Both the position numbers and the translations under genes were made by a program. The notes beneath the pieces were generated by a model. It had not been told where the DNA came from and searched no databases. It worked only from the letters and a program-made list of their open reading frames with translations. From positions 1-59,459 of the forward strand of contig ONNR01000021.1 of the NCBI GenBank assembly GCA_900319235.1: a stretch of DNA of 59,459 nt, in the 5' to 3' direction. The DNA comes from an uncultured Prevotellaceae bacterium (lineage in GTDB: Bacteria; Bacteroidota; Bacteroidia; Bacteroidales; UBA3663). Of the stretch, positions 43,546 to 51,847 are shown piece after piece; position 1 is the stretch's first letter, and every line of letters starts with the position of its first letter.

Positions 43546-44751
43546 ATGTTAGATAAAAATTGCAAGATTTATGTGGCAGGGCATCGTGGACTCGTAGGCT
43601 CTGCCATTTGGAATAATCTCTTGTCGAGGGGCTACACCAATCTCGTAGGACGCACGCATAAGGAGTTGGATCTTACCGACCAACTCGCAGTACGTCGTTT
43701 CTTCGATGAGGAACGCCCGGATGCTGTGGTTTTGGCTGCTGCTTTTGTAGGAGGCATTATGGCAAATTCGCTCTATCGTGCCGACTTCATAATGATGAAC
43801 ATGAAGATTCAATGCAATGTCATTTCCGAAGCCTATGCCCACGGTGTGAAGAAACTGTTGTTCCTGGGTTCGACATGCATCTATCCGAAGAATGCACCAC
43901 AACCAATGAAGGAGGATTGCCTTCTGACGTCTCCTTTGGAATATACCAACGAGGAATACGCCATTGCCAAGATTGCCGGTTTGAAGATGTGCGAATCGTA
44001 CAACCTTCAGTATGGCACGAACTATATCGCTGTGATGCCTACCAACCTATACGGACCCAACGATAATTTCCATTTAGAGAATTCACACGTCATGCCAGCG
44101 ATGATGCGCAAGATCTATTTGGCGAAACTCATCAACGACAACGATTGGTCAGCCATCCGTCGCGATCTGGCCATTCGACCTGTGGGTGCAACCATTCCTG
44201 AACAGGGTGGTAAGGTACGCTACGAGATTGACGAGACATCCGACGAGGCAGTTATACGCAAAGTGTTGGCCTGGTATGGTATTGAGGATAACAATGTAAC
44301 CCTCTGGGGCACCGGCACTCCTCTTCGTGAATTCCTTTGGAGCGAGGATATGGCCGATGCTTCGGTCCATGTGCTCCTCAATGTTGATTTCAGCGACATC
44401 ATCGGAATCGAACGTTATTCTTCGGTCCACTATGGAGCCACCACCGATGGTGCTGTTGATCGCAATCATTCTGCAGGTCGAGGAGGAGCTATCCCTTCCC
44501 TTGGCGAAATTCGTAATTGCCACATCAACGTAGGAACCGGTAAGGAATTGACCATTCGCCAACTCTCCGAACTTGTGGTCAATGCTGTTGGTTTCACTGG
44601 AACCGTGGAGTTTGATTCGTCGAAGCCCGACGGAACGATGCGCAAACTGATCGATGTCTCCAAACTGCATTCGTTGGGTTGGACCCATAAGGTGGAGATT
44701 GAGGATGGTGTCCGTAAATTGTTCGACTGGTACAAGAAGTCGATCGAATAA
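43546..44751 (+). CDS. fcl: GDP-L-fucose synthase
   Basis: 401 aa extended SDR enzyme that epimerises and reduces GDP-4-keto-6-deoxymannose to GDP-L-fucose with NADPH. The nucleotide motif is GHRGLVGSA (12-20) and the catalytic pair Y138-x3-K142 lies in YTNEEYAIAK, with LGSTCIYPK around S109. It is longer than most family members (about 310-360), the extra residues lying after residue 200 (a charged segment KVRYEIDETSDEAVIRKVL) and around 300 (TTDGAVDRNHSAGRGGAIPS). It is 30 bp ahead of gmd; together they supply GDP-L-fucose. Confidence 0.93.
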   Translation: MLDKNCKIYVAGHRGLVGSAIWNNLLSRGYTNLVGRTHKELDLTDQLAVRRFFDEERPDAVVLAAAFVGGIMANSLYRADFIMMNMKIQCNVISEAYAHGVKKLLFLGSTCIYPKNAPQPMKEDCLLTSPLEYTNEEYAIAKIAGLKMCESYNLQYGTNYIAVMPTNLYGPNDNFHLENSHVMPAMMRKIYLAKLINDNDWSAIRRDLAIRPVGATIPEQGGKVRYEIDETSDEAVIRKVLAWYGIEDNNVTLWGTGTPLREFLWSEDMADASVHVLLNVDFSDIIGIERYSSVHYGATTDGAVDRNHSAGRGGAIPSLGEIRNCHINVGTGKELTIRQLSELVVNAVGFTGTVEFDSSKPDGTMRKLIDVSKLHSLGWTHKVEIEDGVRKLFDWYKKSIE

Positions 44752-44781
44752 GTAGATTATTTTTTATTAAGACGTAATATT

Positions 44782-45894
44782 ATGACAAAGAGAAAAGTCG
44801 CCCTTATCACGGGCGTCACTGGCCAGGACGGTTCTTATCTGTCTGAGTTCCTTATCAGCAAGGGTTATGAAGTGCATGGCGTCATCCGCCGCAGTTCTGT
44901 TGACTATCGTGAGCGTATTGCTCACCTTGAGGGCCATCCCCAGTTTCACCTCCATTATGGAGATATGGGCGATTCGATGAGCCTTGTGAAGGTTATCGAC
45001 AAGGTGAAGCCTACTGAAATCTACAATCTTGCTGCACAAAGCCATGTTCAGGTAAGTTTCGATGCCCCCGAGTTTACGGCTGATGTCGATGCTACGGGTG
45101 TGCTTCGTGTCCTTGAGGCCGTACGAGCCAATCATCTTGAGGATTCGTGTCGCATCTACCAGGCTTCTACTTCCGAGCTTTATGGAAAGGTCGAAGAAGT
45201 GCCTCAGAACGAGAATACACCTTTCCATCCCTATTCCCCTTACGCTGTGGCTAAACTCTATGGCTATTGGATTGTAAAGGAGTACCGTGAGGCATATAAT
45301 ATGTTCTGCTGCTCGGGCATTCTTTTCAACCATGAGTCTGAGCGTCGTGGCGAGACATTCGTGACCCGCAAGATTACTCTTGCCGCTGCTCGTATCGCAC
45401 AGGGCAAGCAGCAGCGTCTTTACCTCGGCAATCTGTCCAGCCTTCGCGACTGGGGTTATGCTCGTGACTACGTTGAGTGTATGTGGCTCATCCTTCAGCA
45501 TGATGTGCCCGATGATTTCGTGATTGCTACTGGCGTGCAGCATTCGGTACGCGAGTTCTGTTATTATGCCTTCAAGGCTGCTGGAATGGAACTTGAGTTC
45601 CATGGAGAAGGTCTTGATGAGAAGGGCGTTTGCGTGGCCGGACCTGCCGACCTCGTCGGAAAGACGCTCGTCGAGGTGAGTCCCGACTTCTATCGCCCCA
45701 CTGACGTTGTGAACCTTTGGGGCGATCCCTCTAAGGCAAAGCGCGAATTGGGCTGGGATCCCCAGAAGACGACCTTCGAGCAACTTGTCAAGATTATGGT
45801 AAAGCATGACATGGAGAAGGTGGCTGCTGACCATGTAGCTTCTGTCATGCGCACCAATTTGGCCGAGTTCCTCGAGAAGGGCGTGGTTAAGTAA
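44782..45894 (+). CDS. gmd: GDP-mannose 4,6-dehydratase
   Basis: 370 aa, full length. [14 protein letters not shown] is the NADP-binding loop, STSELYGK carries the catalytic Thr/Ser-Glu pair (S130-S131-E132), and Y154-x3-K158 lies in YSPYAVAK. It converts GDP-D-mannose to GDP-4-keto-6-deoxy-D-mannose in the cytosol, feeding the fcl product next door. The order fcl-gmd is the reverse of the pathway. A glycosyltransferase follows 14 bp downstream, which may use the GDP-fucose. Confidence 0.95.
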   Translation: MTKRKVALITGVTGQDGSYLSEFLISKGYEVHGVIRRSSVDYRERIAHLEGHPQFHLHYGDMGDSMSLVKVIDKVKPTEIYNLAAQSHVQVSFDAPEFTADVDATGVLRVLEAVRANHLEDSCRIYQASTSELYGKVEEVPQNENTPFHPYSPYAVAKLYGYWIVKEYREAYNMFCCSGILFNHESERRGETFVTRKITLAAARIAQGKQQRLYLGNLSSLRDWGYARDYVECMWLILQHDVPDDFVIATGVQHSVREFCYYAFKAAGMELEFHGEGLDEKGVCVAGPADLVGKTLVEVSPDFYRPTDVVNLWGDPSKAKRELGWDPQKTTFEQLVKIMVKHDMEKVAADHVASVMRTNLAEFLEKGVVK

Positions 45895-45908
45895 TATTCA
45901 AAAATCGG

Positions 45909-47036
45909 TTGAAAGTTCTTCACTACATCCCTTCCATGTCCCGACAGGATGGAGGCACAAGCATGTATATGCAGTCGCTTTCCGATTCGTTGGGTGAATT
46001 GATGGAAATGCATATCGTGGCGCACCGAACTCAGGATGAGTTGCCGGTGCGCCATGCACTATTGCATTATCTGTCCAAATCGTGGAAGGTATGGAGTGTG
46101 CGTGCCGAATATCTGAAACTGCTCGACACAATTCGTCCCGACATCGTCCACGTCAATTGTTGTTGGCAGCCCTATTTCGCCTATGCAGCCCTTTGGGCCA
46201 AGGAGGCAGGATATCCGGTTGTCCTTTCCCCTCATGGCATGCTTGAGCCTTGGATTGTTCGTCGTCATTACTGGACTCGCAAGGTTCCTTCCTTGCTCGC
46301 CTATCAGCGTAGGGCGCTCTTTGCAGCTGACGTTGTTCATGCAACTGCGGAAAGCGAGAAAGAGAACATCGAAACCATTTCCCGGTACTGTAGACTGCTT
46401 TCCGATTGGCATCCTAATGTTCACGTCATCGGCAATGGTGTAGATACTCAGGCCATAGAGATGAAGACAAGTTGGAAAAGGTCTAAGACACTCTTGTTCC
46501 TAAGTCGTATTCATCCCAAGAAGGGGATTGATCTGCTGCTTCAGGCCTTTTCCGTATTGCAATCCTTCGACGGCCCGTTACGTGACTATGTGCTACAAAT
46601 TGCAGGAGAAGGAGACTCCGCTTATCTCTCCAGCCTTCGTTCTTTGGTTGATAGGCTCAGAGTAAAGGAGCATGTCCAGTGGCTTGGCGGTGTCTATGGA
46701 GACAGCAAATGGAAATTGATTCGTGAAGCCGACCTCCTGGTTCTTCCTACGCACTCTGAAAACTTCGGCATCGTGGTGGCAGAGGCATTGGCTTCGGGAA
46801 CTCCGGTCCTGACGACGAAGGGTACGCCTTGGAACGTGCTCAATACGGAGCATTGCGGTTGGTGTGTGGATGTGAACGTCGAGGCTATCAAGTCAGCACT
46901 TCGTTTGTTTGCAACTTCCTCTGAAGATGAATTGCAGCAGATGGGACTTCGGGGGAGAAGGCTCGTTGAAGAGAATTACGATACTCGCAGTATTGCCCGC
47001 GAGTATGTTAAATTGTACACGTCGTTATGCAGGTGA
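45909..47036 (+). CDS. Glycosyltransferase family 4
   Basis: 375 aa. I use TTG 45909 as start because MKVLHYIPSMSRQDGGTSMY forms the expected first strand and loop; the next ATG (45936) would cut this strand. TLLFLSRIHPKKGIDLLLQA opens the donor domain and SENFGIVVAEALASGTPVL is the E-x7-E type donor site. Position after fcl and gmd makes a fucosyl- or mannosyl-type donor plausible but unproved. It overlaps the next gene by 10 bp. Confidence 0.88.
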   Translation: MKVLHYIPSMSRQDGGTSMYMQSLSDSLGELMEMHIVAHRTQDELPVRHALLHYLSKSWKVWSVRAEYLKLLDTIRPDIVHVNCCWQPYFAYAALWAKEAGYPVVLSPHGMLEPWIVRRHYWTRKVPSLLAYQRRALFAADVVHATAESEKENIETISRYCRLLSDWHPNVHVIGNGVDTQAIEMKTSWKRSKTLLFLSRIHPKKGIDLLLQAFSVLQSFDGPLRDYVLQIAGEGDSAYLSSLRSLVDRLRVKEHVQWLGGVYGDSKWKLIREADLLVLPTHSENFGIVVAEALASGTPVLTTKGTPWNVLNTEHCGWCVDVNVEAIKSALRLFATSSEDELQQMGLRGRRLVEENYDTRSIAREYVKLYTSLCR

Positions 47037-48082
47037 CACAGGAGACATTTGAAATGGCTATATTGGCGGCGCCCTTCGTTGTCCTTGCCTTTGCGGGTAT
47101 TGCTCTTGTTTTACTGGTGTTCCGCAAATGGAAGGCTGCCCTTGTCTTGGCATTTCTCGCTTTGCTTGTCAATGGTTGTACTGAGCAGATACCTCTCCGT
47201 TTTTCCCCCGAACTTTCCGATGCCAAACCTGCGGGTACCCTGCGCATTCTGGAATATAACATCTGCGGGAAGGTCGAGTATGTGCCGAAACATCAGCAAC
47301 CGTTCCTTGATTACGTCAAGAACCTCGATGCCGACTTCTTGTTCCTGCCAGAGAATACACCCGGCACTTCCCATGGATTCGAAAAGATGCTGCGTACGAC
47401 CTATCCCTATAGCCTTCATGACTTTCCTGAGTTCGAAAAGTTGTCTGCAATCTATGCAGACCTGACCATCTACAGCCGCTTTCCACTGAGCAATTTCCGG
47501 ACCTATCGTTTGAATATGGAACAGATATTGCGCGACTATCCCTATTTGGATAAGGACGATGTGGAGTTCGTTGGAAGTTATATGATTGTCTATGAGGCCA
47601 CGGCCGATGTCGATGGCTCGCCAGTCACTTTAGTCCATGTTCACCTGCGCACTAATTCTTATGATACGGCTATGAACAAGAGCACGGGTAAACGGCAGAA
47701 GGTCCACAATATTTATGAAAAATTGCAGTTCGGCTATGCCTATCGTGGCCTTGAGTCACGTTCGATAGCCGACTCGTTGCGCAATTGTCCCAATCCACTC
47801 ATCGTTTGTGGTGATTTCAACGATTTGAGCGGAGCCCGATGTGTGCGTACGATTCAGAATTGCCGCAGCAACAACATTCATCCCAATCATCGCGACCGTT
47901 TGAATGATGCATGGTGGCGTGGTGGTCGAGGTTTCGGATTCACGTTCGTCGATCCGAAACTTCGTCTTCGTCTCGACCATATCCTTTATTCAAAGGAGTT
48001 CGATCTGCAGACGGTGCGGGTCGATACGGTCTCCTATTCCGACCATCGCCCCCTGATTGCTGATTTCAAGTTCAATCCTTGA
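47027..48082 (+). CDS. Endonuclease/exonuclease/phosphatase family protein, membrane-anchored
   Basis: 351 aa. Two hydrophobic N-terminal segments (about 9-30 and 35-50) place the catalytic domain outside the inner membrane; LLVNGC could also act as a lipobox. The EEP-fold motifs are LRILEYNICG, FLPENT, VHVHLRTN, VCGDFNDLSG and YSDHRPLIADF, matching the Mg-dependent phosphodiesterase/phosphatase superfamily. It could be a nuclease, a phospholipase-like enzyme or a phosphatase. Last gene of the fcl-gmd-GT group, overlapping the GT by 10 bp. Confidence 0.85.
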   Translation: MQVTQETFEMAILAAPFVVLAFAGIALVLLVFRKWKAALVLAFLALLVNGCTEQIPLRFSPELSDAKPAGTLRILEYNICGKVEYVPKHQQPFLDYVKNLDADFLFLPENTPGTSHGFEKMLRTTYPYSLHDFPEFEKLSAIYADLTIYSRFPLSNFRTYRLNMEQILRDYPYLDKDDVEFVGSYMIVYEATADVDGSPVTLVHVHLRTNSYDTAMNKSTGKRQKVHNIYEKLQFGYAYRGLESRSIADSLRNCPNPLIVCGDFNDLSGARCVRTIQNCRSNNIHPNHRDRLNDAWWRGGRGFGFTFVDPKLRLRLDHILYSKEFDLQTVRVDTVSYSDHRPLIADFKFNP

Positions 48083-48094
48083 ATTGTCGCCCTC

Positions 48095-49189
48095 TTATTC
48101 CGTCATCATTTCAATGAATTTGTCCAGTTCCTCATCTGTCGCTCCAAATCCTTTCCAACAGTTGCGGAACTTCTCTTGTAATGTTCTCCCATCCATGGCA
48201 ACAATCTTTTTGAGAACACTTTGATAACTCGTTTCATTCCGGTAGCGAGTATTTCCGGTGAACGATGTCAGTTCGTAATCCTTGTCCAGATTGCTTTGGC
48301 TGATACCTAAAAGACCTTCGAGCAGCATGCAGAGTAGACCTGTTCTGTCGGCGCCCCAGATGCAATGGATATATGTCGGCCGTCCAGCCCCGATTTGCTC
48401 GGCAATGAATCGGAAGCAGGAGAGGAGCATGGCTTGATTTTCGGCAGACGATATTTCGCCATAATTGATGTTGTAATTGGCATATACGATGTCTCTCCCT
48501 AAGGCCGAATATCCTTTCGAAGGGTTTTCTTCATATTTCCTTAGATCCAGTTCTGCACGGATGCCAAGGTCTTCGCGCAGTATTCTGCGATCTTTTTCGG
48601 TAAGGCAGTGGGCCGATTGAGCATAGTCAGGTACCGGTGAATAGGCAGTGTTCATCTCGACACCTCGATAGAGTAGACCGTAACGAATGTGTTTGCCGCT
48701 GCTTGTCGGCCATCCGCCCAAGTCGCGCACATTGTCTATGCCCTCGGCCCTGATCATGCGTAGTTGACCCAAAGTGTGGATGGTGATGGGGGTCAGCACT
48801 CCGTTCTCGAGGCTTTGTAAAGTATATGTCCTACCGGGAATCAGATTGTAGTAGGTTGTGTCGCCTAAAGTTACTCCATACGGCCAATCCTGGCGCTTGT
48901 CGAGATATGGCTCCCCGCGGTAGTCGAAGAGTCGGTGATAGGAGTAATCTGAGGGGTCGTATTCGAAGTCCCGCAGATAATCGGCGATACCCGGATTTTC
49001 GAGCATATGGTACCATTTGTTGGCCTGAACACTTCGGACGGTGTCGAAGGTGATGCTATCCACCCGATCGATGGCATAACTGTGAATCTGTCCGTTGCGT
49101 GTGCGGACAGATACCGAATTGAAAACCACCTGTGCCCAGGCTCCAGTAGAGAGGAGGGCACAGGTGGCTATGATGAATATACTGCGCAT
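48095..49189 (-). CDS. Secreted tyrosine-type protein phosphatase
   Basis: 364 aa with a signal peptide (MRSIFIIATCALLSTGAWAQ). After a beta-rich N-terminal domain (about 25-140) comes the phosphatase domain: NVRDLGGW (153-160), YRGVEMN, and the P-loop H275-C276-x5-R282 in HCIWGADRTG, the CX5R signature of the dual-specificity/Tyr_phosphatase3 group. The substrate in the periplasm or outside is unknown; a phosphosugar, phospholipid or phosphoprotein is possible. It is 27 bp downstream of the kduI-like gene and so probably in its operon. Confidence 0.87.
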   Translation of the reverse strand: MRSIFIIATCALLSTGAWAQVVFNSVSVRTRNGQIHSYAIDRVDSITFDTVRSVQANKWYHMLENPGIADYLRDFEYDPSDYSYHRLFDYRGEPYLDKRQDWPYGVTLGDTTYYNLIPGRTYTLQSLENGVLTPITIHTLGQLRMIRAEGIDNVRDLGGWPTSSGKHIRYGLLYRGVEMNTAYSPVPDYAQSAHCLTEKDRRILREDLGIRAELDLRKYEENPSKGYSALGRDIVYANYNINYGEISSAENQAMLLSCFRFIAEQIGAGRPTYIHCIWGADRTGLLCMLLEGLLGISQSNLDKDYELTSFTGNTRYRNETSYQSVLKKIVAMDGRTLQEKFRNCWKGFGATDEELDKFIEMMTE

Positions 49190-49216
49190 CGGATTGATGG
49201 ATGTGGTGCGGTAGGA

Positions 49217-50170
49217 TTAACGAATGTCAATAACCTCAACTTGATCCTTGTCGTTGTACTCCAGGTTCTCACCGGCCATACCCCAGATGAAGGTATAGAA
49301 GTAAGTACCTGCAGCAGCATGGATCGACCATTCGGGGCTCATGATGGCCTGCTCGTTGTGGAGCCAAACGTTGCGGCTCTCCTGAGGCTCACCCATCACG
49401 TGGTCGATGGTCTGTCCCTCGGGCAGGTTGAAGTAATAGTAAGCCTCTACACGACGGCCATGGAGATGAGGTGGCATGGTGTTCCAGACTGCACCTGGTT
49501 CGAGCTGGGTCAAACCCATCTGCAACTGGCAGGGGCCCTCTTCAAGAACGTCGTTCACGATGAGTTTGTAGATGGTGCGTCCGTTGGCCTCCTCCTTGGT
49601 GCCTACTGGGCCCCAAACCGAAGCCTTCAGCGATTGAACCTTGCCGTTCTTGCGGCCGTCAAGGGTGATCCACTGGTTCTTGAACTTCTTGTGAGCTGTA
49701 GCCGAATTAAGGTAGAACTTGGCAGGATTGGCGGGGTCGTTGCTCTTGAACGATACCTCCTTGTTCTCACGTCCTACGTAAAGAGCCTCCTTGGGTCCAA
49801 GAGGATACTGCACGCCATCGACGATTACAACGCCGGCGCCCTGGCCGCAGTTGATTACACCAAGTTCGCGGTTGTAGAGGAAGTAATCCTGTTTCAGGAA
49901 GACGTCGCGAATCTCCTGGGTAACCTCCAGCTTCAGTTCCTTCGTCACGGGCATTGCGCCACCGAAGATGAAGCGGTCGTACATCGAATAGGTGAGGTTG
50001 ATTTCGTCGGCAACCATAACCTTCTCCATTACGAAACGTTCGCGGAGAGTCTTGGTGTCGTAGTGCTTAACGTCGTCAGGATGGCAAGCAATCTGCTTGG
50101 TCATGTGAATCTGTGCAGTTGCGCCCATGGCAAGAAGGGCAAGTGCGCTGAATAAAAACAGTTTCTTCAT
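49217..50170 (-). CDS. kduI: 5-keto-4-deoxyuronate isomerase with signal peptide
   Basis: 317 aa. KduI converts 5-keto-4-deoxyuronate to 3-deoxy-D-glycero-2,5-hexodiulosonate in pectin and glycosaminoglycan breakdown. The body is a full-length KduI (E. coli 278 aa): [28 protein letters not shown] and FIWGMAGEN are conserved, and the zinc ligands H235-x-H237-x4-E242 and H284 are all present. Unusually, a typical signal peptide ([20 protein letters not shown]) precedes it, whereas KduI is normally cytosolic. A Met at residue 23 could give a cytosolic form, but the ATG at 50170 is best placed after the upstream gene (34 bp). Neighbours are an EIIC-like permease and a secreted phosphatase. Confidence 0.9.
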   Translation of the reverse strand: MKKLFLFSALALLAMGATAQIHMTKQIACHPDDVKHYDTKTLRERFVMEKVMVADEINLTYSMYDRFIFGGAMPVTKELKLEVTQEIRDVFLKQDYFLYNRELGVINCGQGAGVVIVDGVQYPLGPKEALYVGRENKEVSFKSNDPANPAKFYLNSATAHKKFKNQWITLDGRKNGKVQSLKASVWGPVGTKEEANGRTIYKLIVNDVLEEGPCQLQMGLTQLEPGAVWNTMPPHLHGRRVEAYYYFNLPEGQTIDHVMGEPQESRNVWLHNEQAIMSPEWSIHAAAGTYFYTFIWGMAGENLEYNDKDQVEVIDIR

Positions 50171-50204
50171 AATTATTTAGTTTTGATATTGGTCTTGGTT
50201 TTGA

Positions 50205-51596
50205 TTATTTCACACTCTTTTCAGCCTTGCTGAGTCGCATCTTGTTCCATACCACCATGCCAAGGGTGAGCACGGTTAGGATGGCAGCTCCAATGTACGA
50301 TAGATACTTCACACAGGCATAGATAAGCGTAGAAAGTGGGCTCGAAGCGAAGTCAAGGGCACCGGCCTGGAATCCTGCAGGCACCTGTACGGTCTTGTCG
50401 TCGGGGTGAATCTCAGCCACCGTATGGGCGGCACTGGTAAAGTCTCCTGCCATCCAGGTGACGAAGTATAGACCCACAGCCATCATGATCAGTCCGACGA
50501 TGAACGAGCGGAGCACGTTGCCATTGGTGTAAGGCAAAATCATGACAAACACGTAGAACATGCCAGCCAGTGAAGCCAGAGGCAGGAACTCGTTGCCTGG
50601 AAGGATAACGGCAAGAACGAGAGTTACAGGGATCAGCAGCAGCGAAACAACCAGCGTGGTGGGGTGTCCGATGACGAGAGCTGGCGACATGCCGATGTAG
50701 AGTTCCTTGTCTTCGCCGAATTTGGCAGCGATGAGGCTCTTGGTGGCTTCAGCAATTGGCTTCAAACCTTCAATGAAGAGGCTGGTGATGCGTGGGATGA
50801 GTTCCATCACGGCACCCATCTTAATGCCAATCTGCAGGGTCTTCGGAATGTTGGCTACCACTTCGTCCCAGTTTTTGCAGGCCAGACAGCCGATGATGAT
50901 GCCGATGAGCACACCCAGGAACAATGGTTCGCCAAAAAGACCGAACTTCTTCTTCATACCCTCCGAGTCAATCTGAACTTTGTTGATGCCAGGGATGTAG
51001 TCAAGCACCTTGTTGATGACCACAGCAAACGGCATAAAGCCTTGGCAGAATGGTTGTGGAATAGAAATGCCATCCATGCCAGGATAGAACTTCTGGAAAC
51101 GCTTGGCCGTGATGTCGGCAAGTACCAGGGTGATGATGTAGCAGATGACAGCGGCAAAGAATCCCCAAGCGATAGAGTCGGTCATAAAGTAGCAGACCGC
51201 TCCGATGAATGCGAAGTGCCAGTAGTTCCAAAGGTCGATGTTCACGGTGCGTGTGCAGCCAAGCAGCAGAAGCACCAGGTTCACACCCAGACACACGGGG
51301 ATAATGAATGAACCAACCAGCGTATTGTAGGCAACCGATGCTGCAGCCGGCCAGCCCATATCGAAAACGCCCAGTTCAAGATTGTAGATCTCAACTACCT
51401 TCGACAAAGCAGGCGACATTGTGTCAACCAACAGTGCGGTGATAATACTCAGACCTACAAAACCGACACCGACAAGCAAACCGCTTTTCAGCGCTTTCGA
51501 GAAAGGAATTTTGATGCAGACGCCCAGAATTGTAAAGATGATTGGCATCATCACAGCGGCGCCCAATCCAATAATGTAACTAAAAACTGCTTCCAT
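50205..51596 (-). CDS. PTS galactitol-type EIIC-like permease (orphan)
   Basis: 463 aa with about eleven to twelve membrane segments, resembling the EIIC-GAT family: GLGAAVMMPIIFTILG at the N-terminus, the GWPAAASVAYNT loop, SIAWGFFAAVI, and ALVIGHPTTLVVS near the middle. PTS EIIC proteins carry sugars while EIIB and EIIA phosphorylate them; no EIIA, EIIB, HPr or EI gene is in this window and the phylum usually lacks a sugar PTS. Together with a KduI gene directly downstream it probably imports a uronate-derived sugar without phosphorylation. First gene of a three-gene operon with a clear promoter. Confidence 0.83.
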   Translation of the reverse strand: MEAVFSYIIGLGAAVMMPIIFTILGVCIKIPFSKALKSGLLVGVGFVGLSIITALLVDTMSPALSKVVEIYNLELGVFDMGWPAAASVAYNTLVGSFIIPVCLGVNLVLLLLGCTRTVNIDLWNYWHFAFIGAVCYFMTDSIAWGFFAAVICYIITLVLADITAKRFQKFYPGMDGISIPQPFCQGFMPFAVVINKVLDYIPGINKVQIDSEGMKKKFGLFGEPLFLGVLIGIIIGCLACKNWDEVVANIPKTLQIGIKMGAVMELIPRITSLFIEGLKPIAEATKSLIAAKFGEDKELYIGMSPALVIGHPTTLVVSLLLIPVTLVLAVILPGNEFLPLASLAGMFYVFVMILPYTNGNVLRSFIVGLIMMAVGLYFVTWMAGDFTSAAHTVAEIHPDDKTVQVPAGFQAGALDFASSPLSTLIYACVKYLSYIGAAILTVLTLGMVVWNKMRLSKAEKSVK

Positions 51597-51639
51597 TGAT
51601 GTTATAAGATTGATGGGTTTAATTTCAATAAATTTGCGG

Positions 51640-51671
51640 CAAAGATAAACAAAAAAATTAAATGTGCCAAA
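51640..51671 (-). promoter_or_regulatory. Promoter of the EIIC-kduI-phosphatase operon
   Basis: Minus strand TTTG (51671-51668), a 20-bp spacer, TATCTTTG (51647-51640), 43 bp before the ATG. Confidence 0.85.
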
Positions 51672-51760
51672 TTTTATCCGAATAATTCTTTCGATAGGGG
51701 GTCGAAATTCACATCAAAATCGAAATTTGGGGCTCTAAAACACAAATTTCGGCATTTTTG

Positions 51761-51792
51761 TTTGGAACATTCGCGGAAATTATGTATCTTTG
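51761..51792 (+). promoter_or_regulatory. Promoter of gyrA
   Basis: TTTG (51761-51764), a 20-bp spacer, TATCTTTG (51785-51792). A TGACTG/CAGTCA hairpin (51817-51836) lies in the leader between this and the ATG. Confidence 0.85.
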
Positions 51793-51847
51793 CACCCAAA
51801 TATAATATAAATGTACTGACTGTAAAGTTGCAGTCAAATATTAATAG

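Noticed and set aside
49007..50155. 382-codon plus-strand frame opposite kduI
   Set aside because: Covers the well-supported kduI and the start of the phosphatase; no independent support.
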